Positions 22,951 to 29,784 are shown, counted from the stretch's first letter. The stretch: DNA of 64,000 bases from Pseudoips prasinana (GCA_951640165.1 OX621257.1:15821201-15885200), one strand, 5' to 3'. Numbers and translations: made by a program. The notes: generated by a model from the letters alone, not told the origin.

Positions 22951-23637
22951 ATGAAGTTGATCAAGCAACCCATATCCCTAAGTGTTAATAATATAAAATT
23001 AAGTGACTCTGTTCACCACATCAGACATAGCACTTTGTTGCCGAATAACATTCGCTGTATAATATGCGGTCCGTCGAACTGTGGTAAAACAAATGTTATG
23101 ATTAGTTTACTGCTGCATGAAAATGGGCTCAAATTTAGAAATCTATATCTTTACTCTAAGACTTCTTTTCAACCTAAATACCGTTTCTTGACTGAAGTAT
23201 TGAAAAGAGTACCCCAGGTTAATTTCTATGAGTTCAATGATCATAAAGATGTCATTTCTCCAAGTGAAGCTTTAACAAATTCTGTATTTATATTTGATGA
23301 TGTTGCATGTGAAAATCAAGTGAATATCCGCAATTATTTCTGTATGGGTCGACATAAACGAATCGATTGTTTCTATTTATCTCAAACCTATTCTAAAATT
23401 CCGAAACAATTACTACGTGACAATGTTAATTTAATTATAATATTTAAACAAGATGATGTGAATTTAAAACATATTTACGAAGAGCATGTTAGTTCTGATC
23501 TACAATGGAAACAGTTCAAAAACATTTGTCAAACTGTTTGGAGTAAGCCTTACAATTTTTTACTTATTAACAAAGAATCATCATTAAATAATGGACGGTA
23601 TAGGCAGAACTTTGATATATTTTTTAAATTTGACTGA
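22951..23637 (+). CDS. Genome-packaging ATPase (FtsK/HerA-type)
   Basis: The 228-residue protein has a Walker A motif GPSNCGKTN at residues 40-48, a Walker B motif VFIFDDV at 112-118 and a sensor-like LSQTYSKIP at about 143-151. These are the hallmarks of the A32-like packaging ATPases that pump genomes into capsids in Polintons, adintoviruses and nucleocytoplasmic large DNA viruses. Length fits the family. The ATG at 22951 (AAAATGAAG) is the first in frame. It is intact and would act on newly made capsids, consistent with capsid genes downstream in the element. Confidence 0.9.
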   Translation: MKLIKQPISLSVNNIKLSDSVHHIRHSTLLPNNIRCIICGPSNCGKTNVMISLLLHENGLKFRNLYLYSKTSFQPKYRFLTEVLKRVPQVNFYEFNDHKDVISPSEALTNSVFIFDDVACENQVNIRNYFCMGRHKRIDCFYLSQTYSKIPKQLLRDNVNLIIIFKQDDVNLKHIYEEHVSSDLQWKQFKNICQTVWSKPYNFLLINKESSLNNGRYRQNFDIFFKFD

Positions 23638-23640
23638 TGT

Positions 23641-23680
23641 TATATAAATATAAGTGTGTTACACACAGAAAAAAATCAGT
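23641..23680 (+). promoter_or_regulatory. Candidate promoter: TATA box plus TCAGT initiator
   Basis: TATATAAATATAAG (23641-23654) is followed about 30 nt later by TCAGT at 23676-23680, then the ATG of the next gene at 23728. TATA plus TCAGT at this spacing is the standard arthropod core promoter and is also used by baculovirus early genes. Confidence 0.65.
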
Positions 23681-23727
23681 ATTATTTATTCTTTAGCTGA
23701 AAGTGGTTGTTATAATATTAAATAGGT

Positions 23728-24642
23728 ATGGAGAAAAATATTAAAATAGAATTAATGAAGTCTGTAGACTCCATAAAGAATAAAATAAAACAAATGAAAA
23801 ACCAGGAACACTCAATGAATTTGTCACTCGATAAAATGTTAAAACCTGTCACAGATCCCCTTAAAACCCTAGTTGATTCGAATAAAACCATAGAAAAAAT
23901 ACAAAATTTAGAAAAAACACACTCTAATTGTGACGACATCGAATTGGATGACATTAATACTAGCTCATCTACAAAGTTTGAAGACTGCTATGATCCGAAG
24001 CTGAAATCGGCACAGTTCACTGAAAAGTCTCCCGCAACGGAATTACTGGAAGATTTAGAAATATCATTAGAGGGTCGTGATATCCATGATATTTATGATG
24101 GTGTAAATATACCATTTGGAATAAGAAGTGAAAACAAAAATTTACTAATGGGTAATTCAATAGTTTCATTTTCTAAAATGGATAGTTTGAATGACGATAA
24201 TGCCATTTTTATTAAAGTTGGTGACAAAAACTACATTTTAACCCCTGGTTTAAAAGAACTTTTACTTCGAAGAAAACCTGATTTAAAACTAATATCGAGC
24301 AAAGATAAACTTGTCTATAAGGATATGTTATATTATACAAATGCACATAAGAGAGATTTTAATCCTAATGGGCAAATTAGAGGCGATAAAGGTATAAAAT
24401 ATCGTGAAATAATCAAACCACTGTTTTCCGAATCCTACAATAATGTTATCACTAAAGGAGGAAGCTTACCAACCCTGAAAAAGTACAAAAATAACACTGA
24501 CTTGGTATATTGGGATAATCCTAACGAACTGGTTGACAGATTGAAGCTATTAATTGCTTCCAGAGATGCTGGTAATACAAACCATGATAATGAAATTTTA
24601 TCTATAATCGAAGAATTAAAAGAAGCTGACATAATTAAATAA
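23728..24642 (+). CDS. Conserved Polinton protein of unknown role (304 aa)
   Basis: The N-terminal ~70 residues are charged and lysine/glutamate-rich with coiled-coil character; an acidic linker follows. The C-terminal half is globular-looking, with FIKVGDKNYILTPGLKELL near residue 160-180, repeated basic/aromatic stretches, and a C-terminal block YWDNPNELVDRL...LLIAS...IIEEL. I recall similar C-terminal blocks in hypothetical proteins of other arthropod Polinton-like elements, but no enzymatic motif is visible. Its position between packaging ATPase and integrase suggests a virion or replication accessory role; this is inference. The frame is intact, starts at ATG 23728, and has its own candidate promoter just upstream. 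Confidence 0.8.
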   Translation: MEKNIKIELMKSVDSIKNKIKQMKNQEHSMNLSLDKMLKPVTDPLKTLVDSNKTIEKIQNLEKTHSNCDDIELDDINTSSSTKFEDCYDPKLKSAQFTEKSPATELLEDLEISLEGRDIHDIYDGVNIPFGIRSENKNLLMGNSIVSFSKMDSLNDDNAIFIKVGDKNYILTPGLKELLLRRKPDLKLISSKDKLVYKDMLYYTNAHKRDFNPNGQIRGDKGIKYREIIKPLFSESYNNVITKGGSLPTLKKYKNNTDLVYWDNPNELVDRLKLLIASRDAGNTNHDNEILSIIEELKEADIIK

Positions 24643-24679
24643 TAAATAAATAGTCATAATAATATCCTTTTTATTCAGT
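24641..24679 (+). promoter_or_regulatory. Candidate promoter before integrase: AT-rich box plus TCAGT
   Basis: AATAAATAAATAG (24641-24653) is followed by TTCAGTATTAT with TCAGT at 24675-24679, 41 nt before the integrase ATG at 24720. The downstream TATTAT is shared with the initiator at 23676. Confidence 0.55.
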
Positions 24680-24719
24680 ATTATAGTTGAATTCAAGACA
24701 AATATACCGAATTGTAAAC

Positions 24720-25646
24720 ATGAGCAAAGCTAACGTGATTAACGAAATTCATAAAAATGTGAGGGTGAACTATCCCCGAAGACATGTTATTATGAAAGAT
24801 ATAGATGACCTGTGGCAAGCAGACTTAATTGATATGCAATCAATTTCAAAAGAAAATAAAAATTACAGATATATTCTAGCCGTTATTGATACATTTTCGA
24901 AATATGCTTGGACCTTTCCTATAAAAAGTAAATCCAAAGAAGACGTGTGTAACTCTTTCAAAACTTTGTTGGATAAAGGGCGTATTCCTAAAAATCTGCA
25001 AACGGATAATGGAACAGAATTTTATAATAATAAATTTCAAAAACTTATGAATTCTTATAATATAAACCATTATTCAACTTTCTCAGCAAAAAAGGCATCT
25101 ATAGTTGAGCGATTTATCAGAACATTGAAATCTAAACTGTATAAGGAGTTTAGTTTAAAAGGTGACTATAACTGGGTAGTTAACACCCTTAATAATGTTA
25201 TTTACGAATACAATCACACCTATCATCGGACTATTGATGAAATCCCCGCTAACGTGAATAATATTAATAAAGAACGCATATTAGGGAGATATTTCAGGTT
25301 GATAAAAACCAATAAGATAAAAAACAAATTTAAAGTTGGTGATTATGTGCGTATCAGTAAGTACAAAGGAACATTTGAAAAAGGATATACCCCCAACTGG
25401 TCGACAGAAATATTTAAAATTCGAAAAATACAATATACAACTCCTATCACCTACTTAATTGAAGATACAATCAGAGGTCAGCCCATTTTAGGTGCATTTT
25501 ATGTACAAGAGCTGCAAAAGACAAAATATCCCAATTTATATCTAGTCGAGAAAGTTCTTAGAAGAAAAGGAAATAGGGTTTTAGTAAAATGGTTAGGTTT
25601 GTCTTCTTCTGAAAACAGTTGGATTGACAAGTCGAATATTTATTAA
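24720..25646 (+). CDS. Polinton integrase with C-terminal chromodomain
   Basis: Retroviral-type DDE integrase that inserts the element and makes the 6-bp duplication. From the ATG at 24720 the product is 308 residues. The catalytic triad is visible as D35 (QADLIDM), D96 (QTDNGTEF) and E130 (ASIVERFIRTLK), giving a DD(33)E spacing. A basic SH3-like region with FKVGDYVRISKYKG follows. The C-terminus (about 262-308) is a chromodomain (LVEKVLRRKGNRVLVKWLG...W), which in related integrases and in chromoviruses binds histone marks and biases target choice. Upstream in-frame codons are open but start with TTG and would lie partly before the candidate initiator, so the ATG is preferred. Intact. Confidence 0.92.
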   Translation: MSKANVINEIHKNVRVNYPRRHVIMKDIDDLWQADLIDMQSISKENKNYRYILAVIDTFSKYAWTFPIKSKSKEDVCNSFKTLLDKGRIPKNLQTDNGTEFYNNKFQKLMNSYNINHYSTFSAKKASIVERFIRTLKSKLYKEFSLKGDYNWVVNTLNNVIYEYNHTYHRTIDEIPANVNNINKERILGRYFRLIKTNKIKNKFKVGDYVRISKYKGTFEKGYTPNWSTEIFKIRKIQYTTPITYLIEDTIRGQPILGAFYVQELQKTKYPNLYLVEKVLRRKGNRVLVKWLGLSSSENSWIDKSNIY

Positions 25647-25670
25647 GTGTTCATCCCATGATGCATCAGT
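25636..25670 (+). promoter_or_regulatory. Candidate promoter before the PLA2-like gene
   Basis: AATATTTATTAAG lies about 30 nt upstream of TCAGT at 25666-25670, which is itself only 3 nt before the ATG at 25674. If used, the 5' UTR would be very short, with the next ATG at 25677 as alternative. It overlaps the 3' end of the integrase gene. Confidence 0.4.
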
Positions 25671-25673
25671 CTT

Positions 25674-26462
25674 ATGATGTGTTTTGGAGAGAGTAGTCTT
25701 CTCAATTGGCTTATAAATAATTTACCATTTGAATTACATTTACCAAGATACAATTATTGTGGACCTGGCACTAAATTAATAAAAAGGCTTTCACATGGAG
25801 ATAAAGGCATTAATAAATTAGACGAATATTGCAAAGATCACGACATTGCCTATCATAATTCTTCAAACTTAAAGGATCGCCATAAAGCAGATTTAGTTTT
25901 GTTAAATATGGCGAAAAAGCGAGCAGTTGCCCTGGATGCGAGTGTAGGGGAAAAACTTGCAGCACGTTTAGTAAGCAAAGCTATATTAACAAAAATTAAA
26001 ACTGGTTCTGGTCTAAAAAAAGGTAGCAAAAAGTGTTGTCCAAAAATTACATCTGGAAATGGTTTGAAAAATAAATTTAAAAATGTTATTAGCAAAACAA
26101 AAAGACATATAAAAAAATTAAAACCAAAATGCAAAAAGGTGGCGATAGAATTAGCTATGGCCGCTACCAGAGAATTAGCTAATGATTCGTCCATTAAACT
26201 TCCTCGTGTTATTCCTATACCAAAATCTGGTGGAGTATTACCTCTGATTCCTATTTTTGCGGGATTATCTGCGGCAGGCGCTCTAGCAGGTGGTGCAGCT
26301 GGTATTGCTAAAACCATAAATGAATTCAAGATGGCAAAAAAGTTGTATGATGAATCGAAGAGGCACAATGAGAAGATGGAGGCTCTCTGCATCGGCAAAG
26401 GACTACACCTTAAACCACATAAAGATGGGCTCGGAATTTTCGTATCGAGAGAAAAAAACTAA
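25674..26462 (+). CDS. PLA2-like, pVI/pX-like minor virion protein
   Basis: The 262-residue protein begins with a phospholipase-A2-like domain: calcium-loop-like YNYCGPGT at 26-33 and DEYCKDHDIAYH at 50-61 with the H56-D57 pair. This is the arrangement found in parvovirus capsid proteins, where the enzyme opens endosomal membranes. A lysine-rich middle and a hydrophobic, glycine/alanine-rich segment (about 187-213, GLSAAGALAGGAAGI) followed by FKMAKK and a C-terminal GKGLHLKP...GLGI block resemble the membrane-active minor capsid proteins of adintoviruses. The gene ends GAA AAA AAC TAA, a -1 frameshift heptamer abutting the stop, with the protease in the -1 frame. Confidence 0.85.
   Translation: MMCFGESSLLNWLINNLPFELHLPRYNYCGPGTKLIKRLSHGDKGINKLDEYCKDHDIAYHNSSNLKDRHKADLVLLNMAKKRAVALDASVGEKLAARLVSKAILTKIKTGSGLKKGSKKCCPKITSGNGLKNKFKNVISKTKRHIKKLKPKCKKVAIELAMAATRELANDSSIKLPRVIPIPKSGGVLPLIPIFAGLSAAGALAGGAAGIAKTINEFKMAKKLYDESKRHNEKMEALCIGKGLHLKPHKDGLGIFVSREKN
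26453..26462 (+). other. Candidate -1 ribosomal frameshift site (A-AAA-AAC then TAA)
   Basis: Bases 26453-26459 are A AAA AAC in the zero frame of the PLA2-like gene, immediately before its TAA. A one-base backward slip continues with CTA at 26459 into the protease frame, which is open from 26423. This heptamer is one of the strongest eukaryotic slip sites (used by some retroviruses at gag-pro). I could not see an obvious strong stem or pseudoknot downstream by eye. Confidence 0.6.
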
Positions 26463-26833
26463 AATACCGGCTACCTAAACGAGCTTTGAGTAATTTGGAC
26501 ATTTTGAAGTATGGAAATAATATTCCCTATTTTAGAGGTGTCTTTATGAGAGATGAGCTCCCTAAATACCCTTTTAAAAAAGAATGTGGAGTTATTAATT
26601 TAGATAGCTCTAAAAATCATGGTTCTCATTGGGTAGCCTATGTAAAATACAATGATTATATTGAGTATTTTGACAGTTATGGAAATCTTAAGCCTCCAAA
26701 GGAATTTATAAAATACGTGGGTTCCAAAGTTCACTATAATTATGATAATATTCAGCGTGATCATCCTTTTAATTGTGGACATCTTTGTTTAAAATTTTTG
26801 AAGAATTTTTGGTATAATGAAAGAATAAAATAA
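26459..26833 (+). CDS. Adenain-like cysteine protease, probably expressed by frameshift
   Basis: Maturation protease of the adenovirus proteinase family, expected to cleave capsid precursors. Visible catalytic residues, counting from the TTG at 26486: His48 (GSHWVAYVK), Asp63 (YFDSYG), Gln90 and Cys97 (FNCGHLCLKFL), in the order of adenain. The conserved fold appears to start before the first ATG (26546): NNIPYFRGVF lies upstream of it, and open frame in this register continues back into the preceding gene to 26423. No ATG is available there, which fits entry by -1 frameshift at 26453-26459; initiation at 26546 would cut into the domain. Length (~115 residues downstream of 26486) is short but typical for Polinton proteases. 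Confidence 0.88.
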   Translation, partial: LKYRLPKRALSNLDILKYGNNIPYFRGVFMRDELPKYPFKKECGVINLDSSKNHGSHWVAYVKYNDYIEYFDSYGNLKPPKEFIKYVGSKVHYNYDNIQRDHPFNCGHLCLKFLKNFWYNERIK

Positions 26834-26860
26834 ACAGAATCTTGCAAAAGAGTTCAGTAT
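26824..26860 (+). promoter_or_regulatory. Candidate promoter of the capsid gene cluster
   Basis: An AT-rich AATAAAATAAAC (about 26824-26835) lies roughly 30 nt before TTCAGTATAC, with TCAGT at 26854-26858 and the penton ATG at 26867. It is the only such motif before penton, the 48-residue ORF, capsid and the terminal gene, which are joined by stop/start overlaps. Confidence 0.5.
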
Positions 26861-26866
26861 ACGAGC

Positions 26867-27277
26867 ATGCCTACTACGGTTACCATCTCTGGAAATAAAT
26901 CGGAACTGGTTACATACTTTCAACCACCACTACATTTATCTGATCAATACGAGTGCGGTTTGCTATACTTTTCAGTATTAAATTCAACACCAAATATTCC
27001 CATTGATAACAGCAGTCTATCTGTGATCAGAATTGAATGCGATCTTGTTTACGGTTCCTACTGCAACGGATTACCAACTCATTTCATTCATGAATTTGTA
27101 TCTGATATTACTCCAGCTCATCAGTGCATAGAAATACCGCAAAACGTTATTTACTATCCAATAAACAAAAATATAATTTCATCTATATCTGTTAGGATTG
27201 TTAATCAATTTGGTCACTGTATTAACTTTGGGGGCGAATATATTCAACTACGTCTTCATTTAAGAAAATCAAAATGA
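26867..27277 (+). CDS. Penton / minor capsid protein
   Basis: The 136-residue protein is rich in beta-strand-like alternation and matches the size of the single-jelly-roll penton (minor capsid) proteins of Polintons. Supporting segments are ECGLLYFSVLNSTPNI in the first third and VRIVNQFGHCINFGGEYI near the C-terminus, followed by a basic tail. It would fill the five-fold vertices of the virion. ATG at 26867 follows a TCAGTAT initiator by 9 nt. Its TGA (27275-27277) overlaps the ATG of the next ORF (27274-27276) as ATGA. Confidence 0.75.
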   Translation: MPTTVTISGNKSELVTYFQPPLHLSDQYECGLLYFSVLNSTPNIPIDNSSLSVIRIECDLVYGSYCNGLPTHFIHEFVSDITPAHQCIEIPQNVIYYPINKNIISSISVRIVNQFGHCINFGGEYIQLRLHLRKSK

Positions 27278-27420
27278 TAGTATACTATAAAAACATCCCA
27301 GTGAAAACAAAACGTCTTAGTTCTTGTACGATTGCCAAAGTGCAAAGACCTAGGAAAAAAGTTAAGAAATTGACTGAAGCAAATAAAGATTTTCTTATAG
27401 CTCTAGGGTTTAAAGTATGA
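27274..27420 (+). CDS. 48-residue basic protein between penton and capsid
   Basis: A short open frame (ATG 27274, TGA 27418-27420) encodes a lysine-rich peptide with QRPRKKVKKLTEANKDF and a hydrophobic FLIALGFKV end. It overlaps both neighbours by ATGA. Its exact fit between two capsid genes and its strong basic character argue that it is real; a small DNA-binding or capsid cement/core peptide is possible but unproven. It resembles short lysine-rich peptides next to capsid genes in other Polintons as far as I recall. Confidence 0.75.
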   Translation: MIVYYKNIPVKTKRLSSCTIAKVQRPRKKVKKLTEANKDFLIALGFKV

Positions 27421-28382
27421 ATATACTACAGATTACCGAATTACCGCACTTCGATACTTCGATTGAAAGTTATGAAGTCCATTCATACAATCCCTACAAT
27501 AACAGCTTTAGAGAAAATGATGAAATCAGAATTCCCATACACCAACAAGACATATACGTGCTACCATCGGCCAGTTCAATTTACATCGAAGGCCAAGCAA
27601 AGCTTTTCGGTAAAGATGGGAATCCGATCAAGAAAACTGTTACGTTCACTAATAACCCTGTTATGTATCTGTTTCAAGACATCAGATATGAAATGAATGG
27701 TATTGAAATTGACCGTATAAAAAATTCTGGAATAACATCAACAATAAAATCATACATATCATTGAATGAAGCAGAAAATAGAGTCGCCGCCTTATGGGGT
27801 TGGAACTTAGAGGGGTTCCAAAGTGATGGGCATTTTAGTGCTGTGATACCATTAAATAAGTTATTAGGGTTTGCAGAGGATTATAACAGAATTGTAATAA
27901 ATTGTAAACATGAACTTATAATGAATAGAAGTAACTCTAACCTAAACAGTGTTATTCTTACTGATGATATTACTCATTTTGAAATAGATATACAAAGAGT
28001 TCAATGGAGGGTTCCCCACATAAAAGTTTCAGATCGAGAGCGACTGACACTTTTAAAACATTTAGAAAGAGATAAACCTATTCAAATGGCTTTTAGGAAT
28101 TGGGATTTATATGAGTATCCATTACTTCCTAAAACCACAAAGCATTCTTGGTCAAATAAGACTGCTTCACAATTAGAAAAACCTAGATATGTTATTTTTG
28201 GCTTACAAACTAATAGAAAAAACAATAAAACTAAAGACAGTTCAATATTTGATCATTGTGAAGTGACAAACGTTACTCTCTTTTTGAACTCACAATATTA
28301 TCCATATGAACCTATGAGTTTAAAGTTTCTCGAGAACAAATACAATATATTATATGAAATGTATGTGTATTTTAAGAGATAA
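27417..28382 (+). CDS. Major capsid protein (double jelly-roll type), 3' part displaced
   Basis: The first ~315 residues match the Polinton/adintovirus hexon-like major capsid protein: N-terminal DTSIESYEVHSYNPY and a strand-rich region with MYLFQDIRYEMNGIEIDRI, LWGWNLEGF and VQWRVPHIKVSDRERL. The ATG (27417-27419) overlaps the stop of the preceding small ORF. The natural 3' end is missing from this frame: around 28350-28380 the sequence switches to a partial copy of the downstream gene, and a stop follows at 28380-28382. The rest of the capsid gene is found at 28759-29060. As it stands a truncated capsid would be made. Confidence 0.85.
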   Translation: MNILQITELPHFDTSIESYEVHSYNPYNNSFRENDEIRIPIHQQDIYVLPSASSIYIEGQAKLFGKDGNPIKKTVTFTNNPVMYLFQDIRYEMNGIEIDRIKNSGITSTIKSYISLNEAENRVAALWGWNLEGFQSDGHFSAVIPLNKLLGFAEDYNRIVINCKHELIMNRSNSNLNSVILTDDITHFEIDIQRVQWRVPHIKVSDRERLTLLKHLERDKPIQMAFRNWDLYEYPLLPKTTKHSWSNKTASQLEKPRYVIFGLQTNRKNNKTKDSSIFDHCEVTNVTLFLNSQYYPYEPMSLKFLENKYNILYEMYVYFKR

Positions 28383-28617
28383 ATGTATCTATACTAAAGG
28401 TTTAGAAAAAGTTTTATGGCTAAAAACTATTTTAGAAAATAATAATAAGAATATATATAATTTAGAAGACAGGGGTTGCCCTAATTTCTTAAGCTTGTAT
28501 GATCAATATAAAGGTTGTAATGATTTGTATAACTGTATTTATCATGACTCTGTATGTGCTTTGAAGAATGTATTGTGTTTAAATAAATGGTGTTATGATA
28601 ATAAAATTTTTAAATAA
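28354..28617 (+). pseudogene. Partial duplicate of the terminal gene (C-terminal half)
   Basis: Translation gives (I/L)YTKG.(E/K)KVLWLK.IL, then CALKNVLCLNKWC near the end, paralogous to residues ~88-160 of the gene at 29057-29539 in the same order and to the same stop position. It is fused to the interrupted capsid gene at about 28350-28380. Moderate divergence from the downstream copy indicates that the duplication is not very recent. Confidence 0.8.
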
Positions 28618-28758
28618 ATATTTTCTTGTTTAATTATAAACTTTTTAAATCCCCATCCATATTTTTATGTTAATGCAAAGTAACATTCAACAAATTACCC
28701 ACCCACATCGTCAGGTGTGCATAAAAATTTTATGGTTTCTGACAGATCTAGCAAAAGT

Positions 28759-29060
28759 TTTAAAGTTTTCTGAGAACAGATACAGTATATATTATGCGCA
28801 GTCGTATTACAACTGTCTAGTGGACCCGTTGCTTAACTTAAAGGACTTCAAGAAAAAAGACCCCTCTCTTTATATTAGACTGCTCAAGGCAAAACGACAG
28901 TCTAAAAACAGGTCCAGTTGACGTGCTGTTGGAAATTGAATGTTCTACACCTACGATACGATAAGACCTCTACGATAAGACGACTACATATTATTTAATT
29001 ACAAACGATCGACTTGTGGAATACAAACCTTTGAGTAATATTGTGAGAAAATTATCATGA
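28759..29060 (+). pseudogene. Displaced 3' part of the major capsid gene, frameshifted
   Basis: Starting near 28759 the frame gives LKFSENRYSI.Y, repeating the end of the upstream capsid segment, then SYYN...DPLLNLKDFKKKDP. An indel in the A-run at about 28853-28858 shifts the frame; after it DCSRQND and KTGPVDV continue the capsid C-terminus. An in-frame TAA at 28962-28964, next to a small CTACGATA duplication, is a third lesion. The final segment (DRLVEYKPLSNIV) ends at TGA 29058-29060, which overlaps the ATG of the last gene as ATGA. Confidence 0.8.
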
Positions 29061-29539
29061 ACGTTATTGTGGATGTCCAAGGGTTTAAGAATGAAGGAAA
29101 CGAATTTATTCCCAAAGAAATTGCATTAATATGTAACGGTCGTATACAAGTACTTTTAATAGAACCACCACGACCATTTTATGACTTAACGAAGAAGGAA
29201 ATGTTGCAAGTAGCTTGGGTAGAAAAAGACAGAGGAATAAAGTGGGATGAAGGTTTTATATCATATTTTAACTATAAATCTATGCTTTATGGTATGTGTT
29301 TAAGAAATAAATCGTTATATACAAAAGGTGAGAAAAAAGTGTTATGGTTAAAAAAAATCTTACAAATAGATAATGTTTATAATTTAGAAAATAAAAACTG
29401 TCCTAGTTTAGTAACATTGTATAAGAATTATTCAACTTCTCCTGATATTTTAAGCTGTTTGCAACATAATAATATATGTGCTTTAAAAAATGTGTTCTGT
29501 TTAAATAAGTGGTGTATAGAAAATAAGATATTTATTTAA
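29057..29539 (+). CDS. Terminal Polinton gene of unknown function (160 aa)
   Basis: An intact 160-codon frame. The N-terminus reads NVIVDVQGFKN, then FIPKEIALICNG and LIEPPRPFYDL; the C-terminal half has KVLWLKKIL, NCPSLVTLY and CALKNVFCLNKWC. The D-x-Q/PKEIAL opening and the H-x4-AL motif loosely recall the first and last motifs of DEDD-type 3'-5' exonuclease folds, but the acidic residues are not convincing, so that is only a hint. ATG overlaps the capsid stop. A partial paralog lies at 28354-28617. The gene ends 142 bp before the right inverted repeat. Confidence 0.75.
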   Translation: MNVIVDVQGFKNEGNEFIPKEIALICNGRIQVLLIEPPRPFYDLTKKEMLQVAWVEKDRGIKWDEGFISYFNYKSMLYGMCLRNKSLYTKGEKKVLWLKKILQIDNVYNLENKNCPSLVTLYKNYSTSPDILSCLQHNNICALKNVFCLNKWCIENKIFI

Positions 29540-29681
29540 GACTTTTTTAAAGTAAATAAAAACTCTATTTGTATTACTTTGTAGTCTTATTTATGTAAAA
29601 CCTATAATTTGAACATTAAACAGTGTCAACCGCTCTTCGAACACACATAACAGCCCTTGTCTGTTACCATGAAACTCGATT

Positions 29682-29784
29682 AATAATAAACAGCTACTTG
29701 TTCATTCCTTGAATATTATGAATGATGGGTAAATTGGGTGTTTCTGGATCTCCTCTGATCCAGAAACCCCAATTTACACCTACT
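29682..29784 (-). repeat. Polinton right terminal inverted repeat (103 bp)
   Basis: Reverse complement of 14392-14494 with three substitutions; ends ...CCCCAATTTACACCTACT. It contains the mirror hairpin at 29729-29777. Confidence 0.97.

Larger units (their letters stand above)
14392..29784 (+). mobile_element. Polinton (Maverick) DNA transposon / endogenous virus-like element
   Basis: This 15,393-bp element has 103-bp terminal inverted repeats (5'-AG...CT-3') and 6-bp target duplications. It carries the diagnostic family set: protein-primed-type DNA polymerase B, retroviral-like integrase, packaging ATPase, adenain-like protease, penton/minor capsid and double-jelly-roll-type major capsid protein. 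Gene order is PolB, ATPase, 304-residue protein, integrase, PLA2-like protein, protease, penton, 48-residue protein, capsid, terminal unknown; one spliced gene runs leftward near the left end. The inverted repeats are 97% identical and the target site is intact, so integration is fairly recent. PolB carries an in-frame stop and the capsid gene is broken, so this copy is probably not autonomous. Confidence 0.97.

Noticed and set aside
23718..26398. Minus-strand open frames opposite the Polinton ATPase-PLA2 genes
   Set aside because: Shadow frames opposite well-supported genes.
25674..26462. PLA2-like gene as a host secreted phospholipase or venom enzyme
   Set aside because: Too few cysteines for a secreted PLA2, a pVI/pX-like C-terminal region, and position within the capsid gene set indicate a virion protein.
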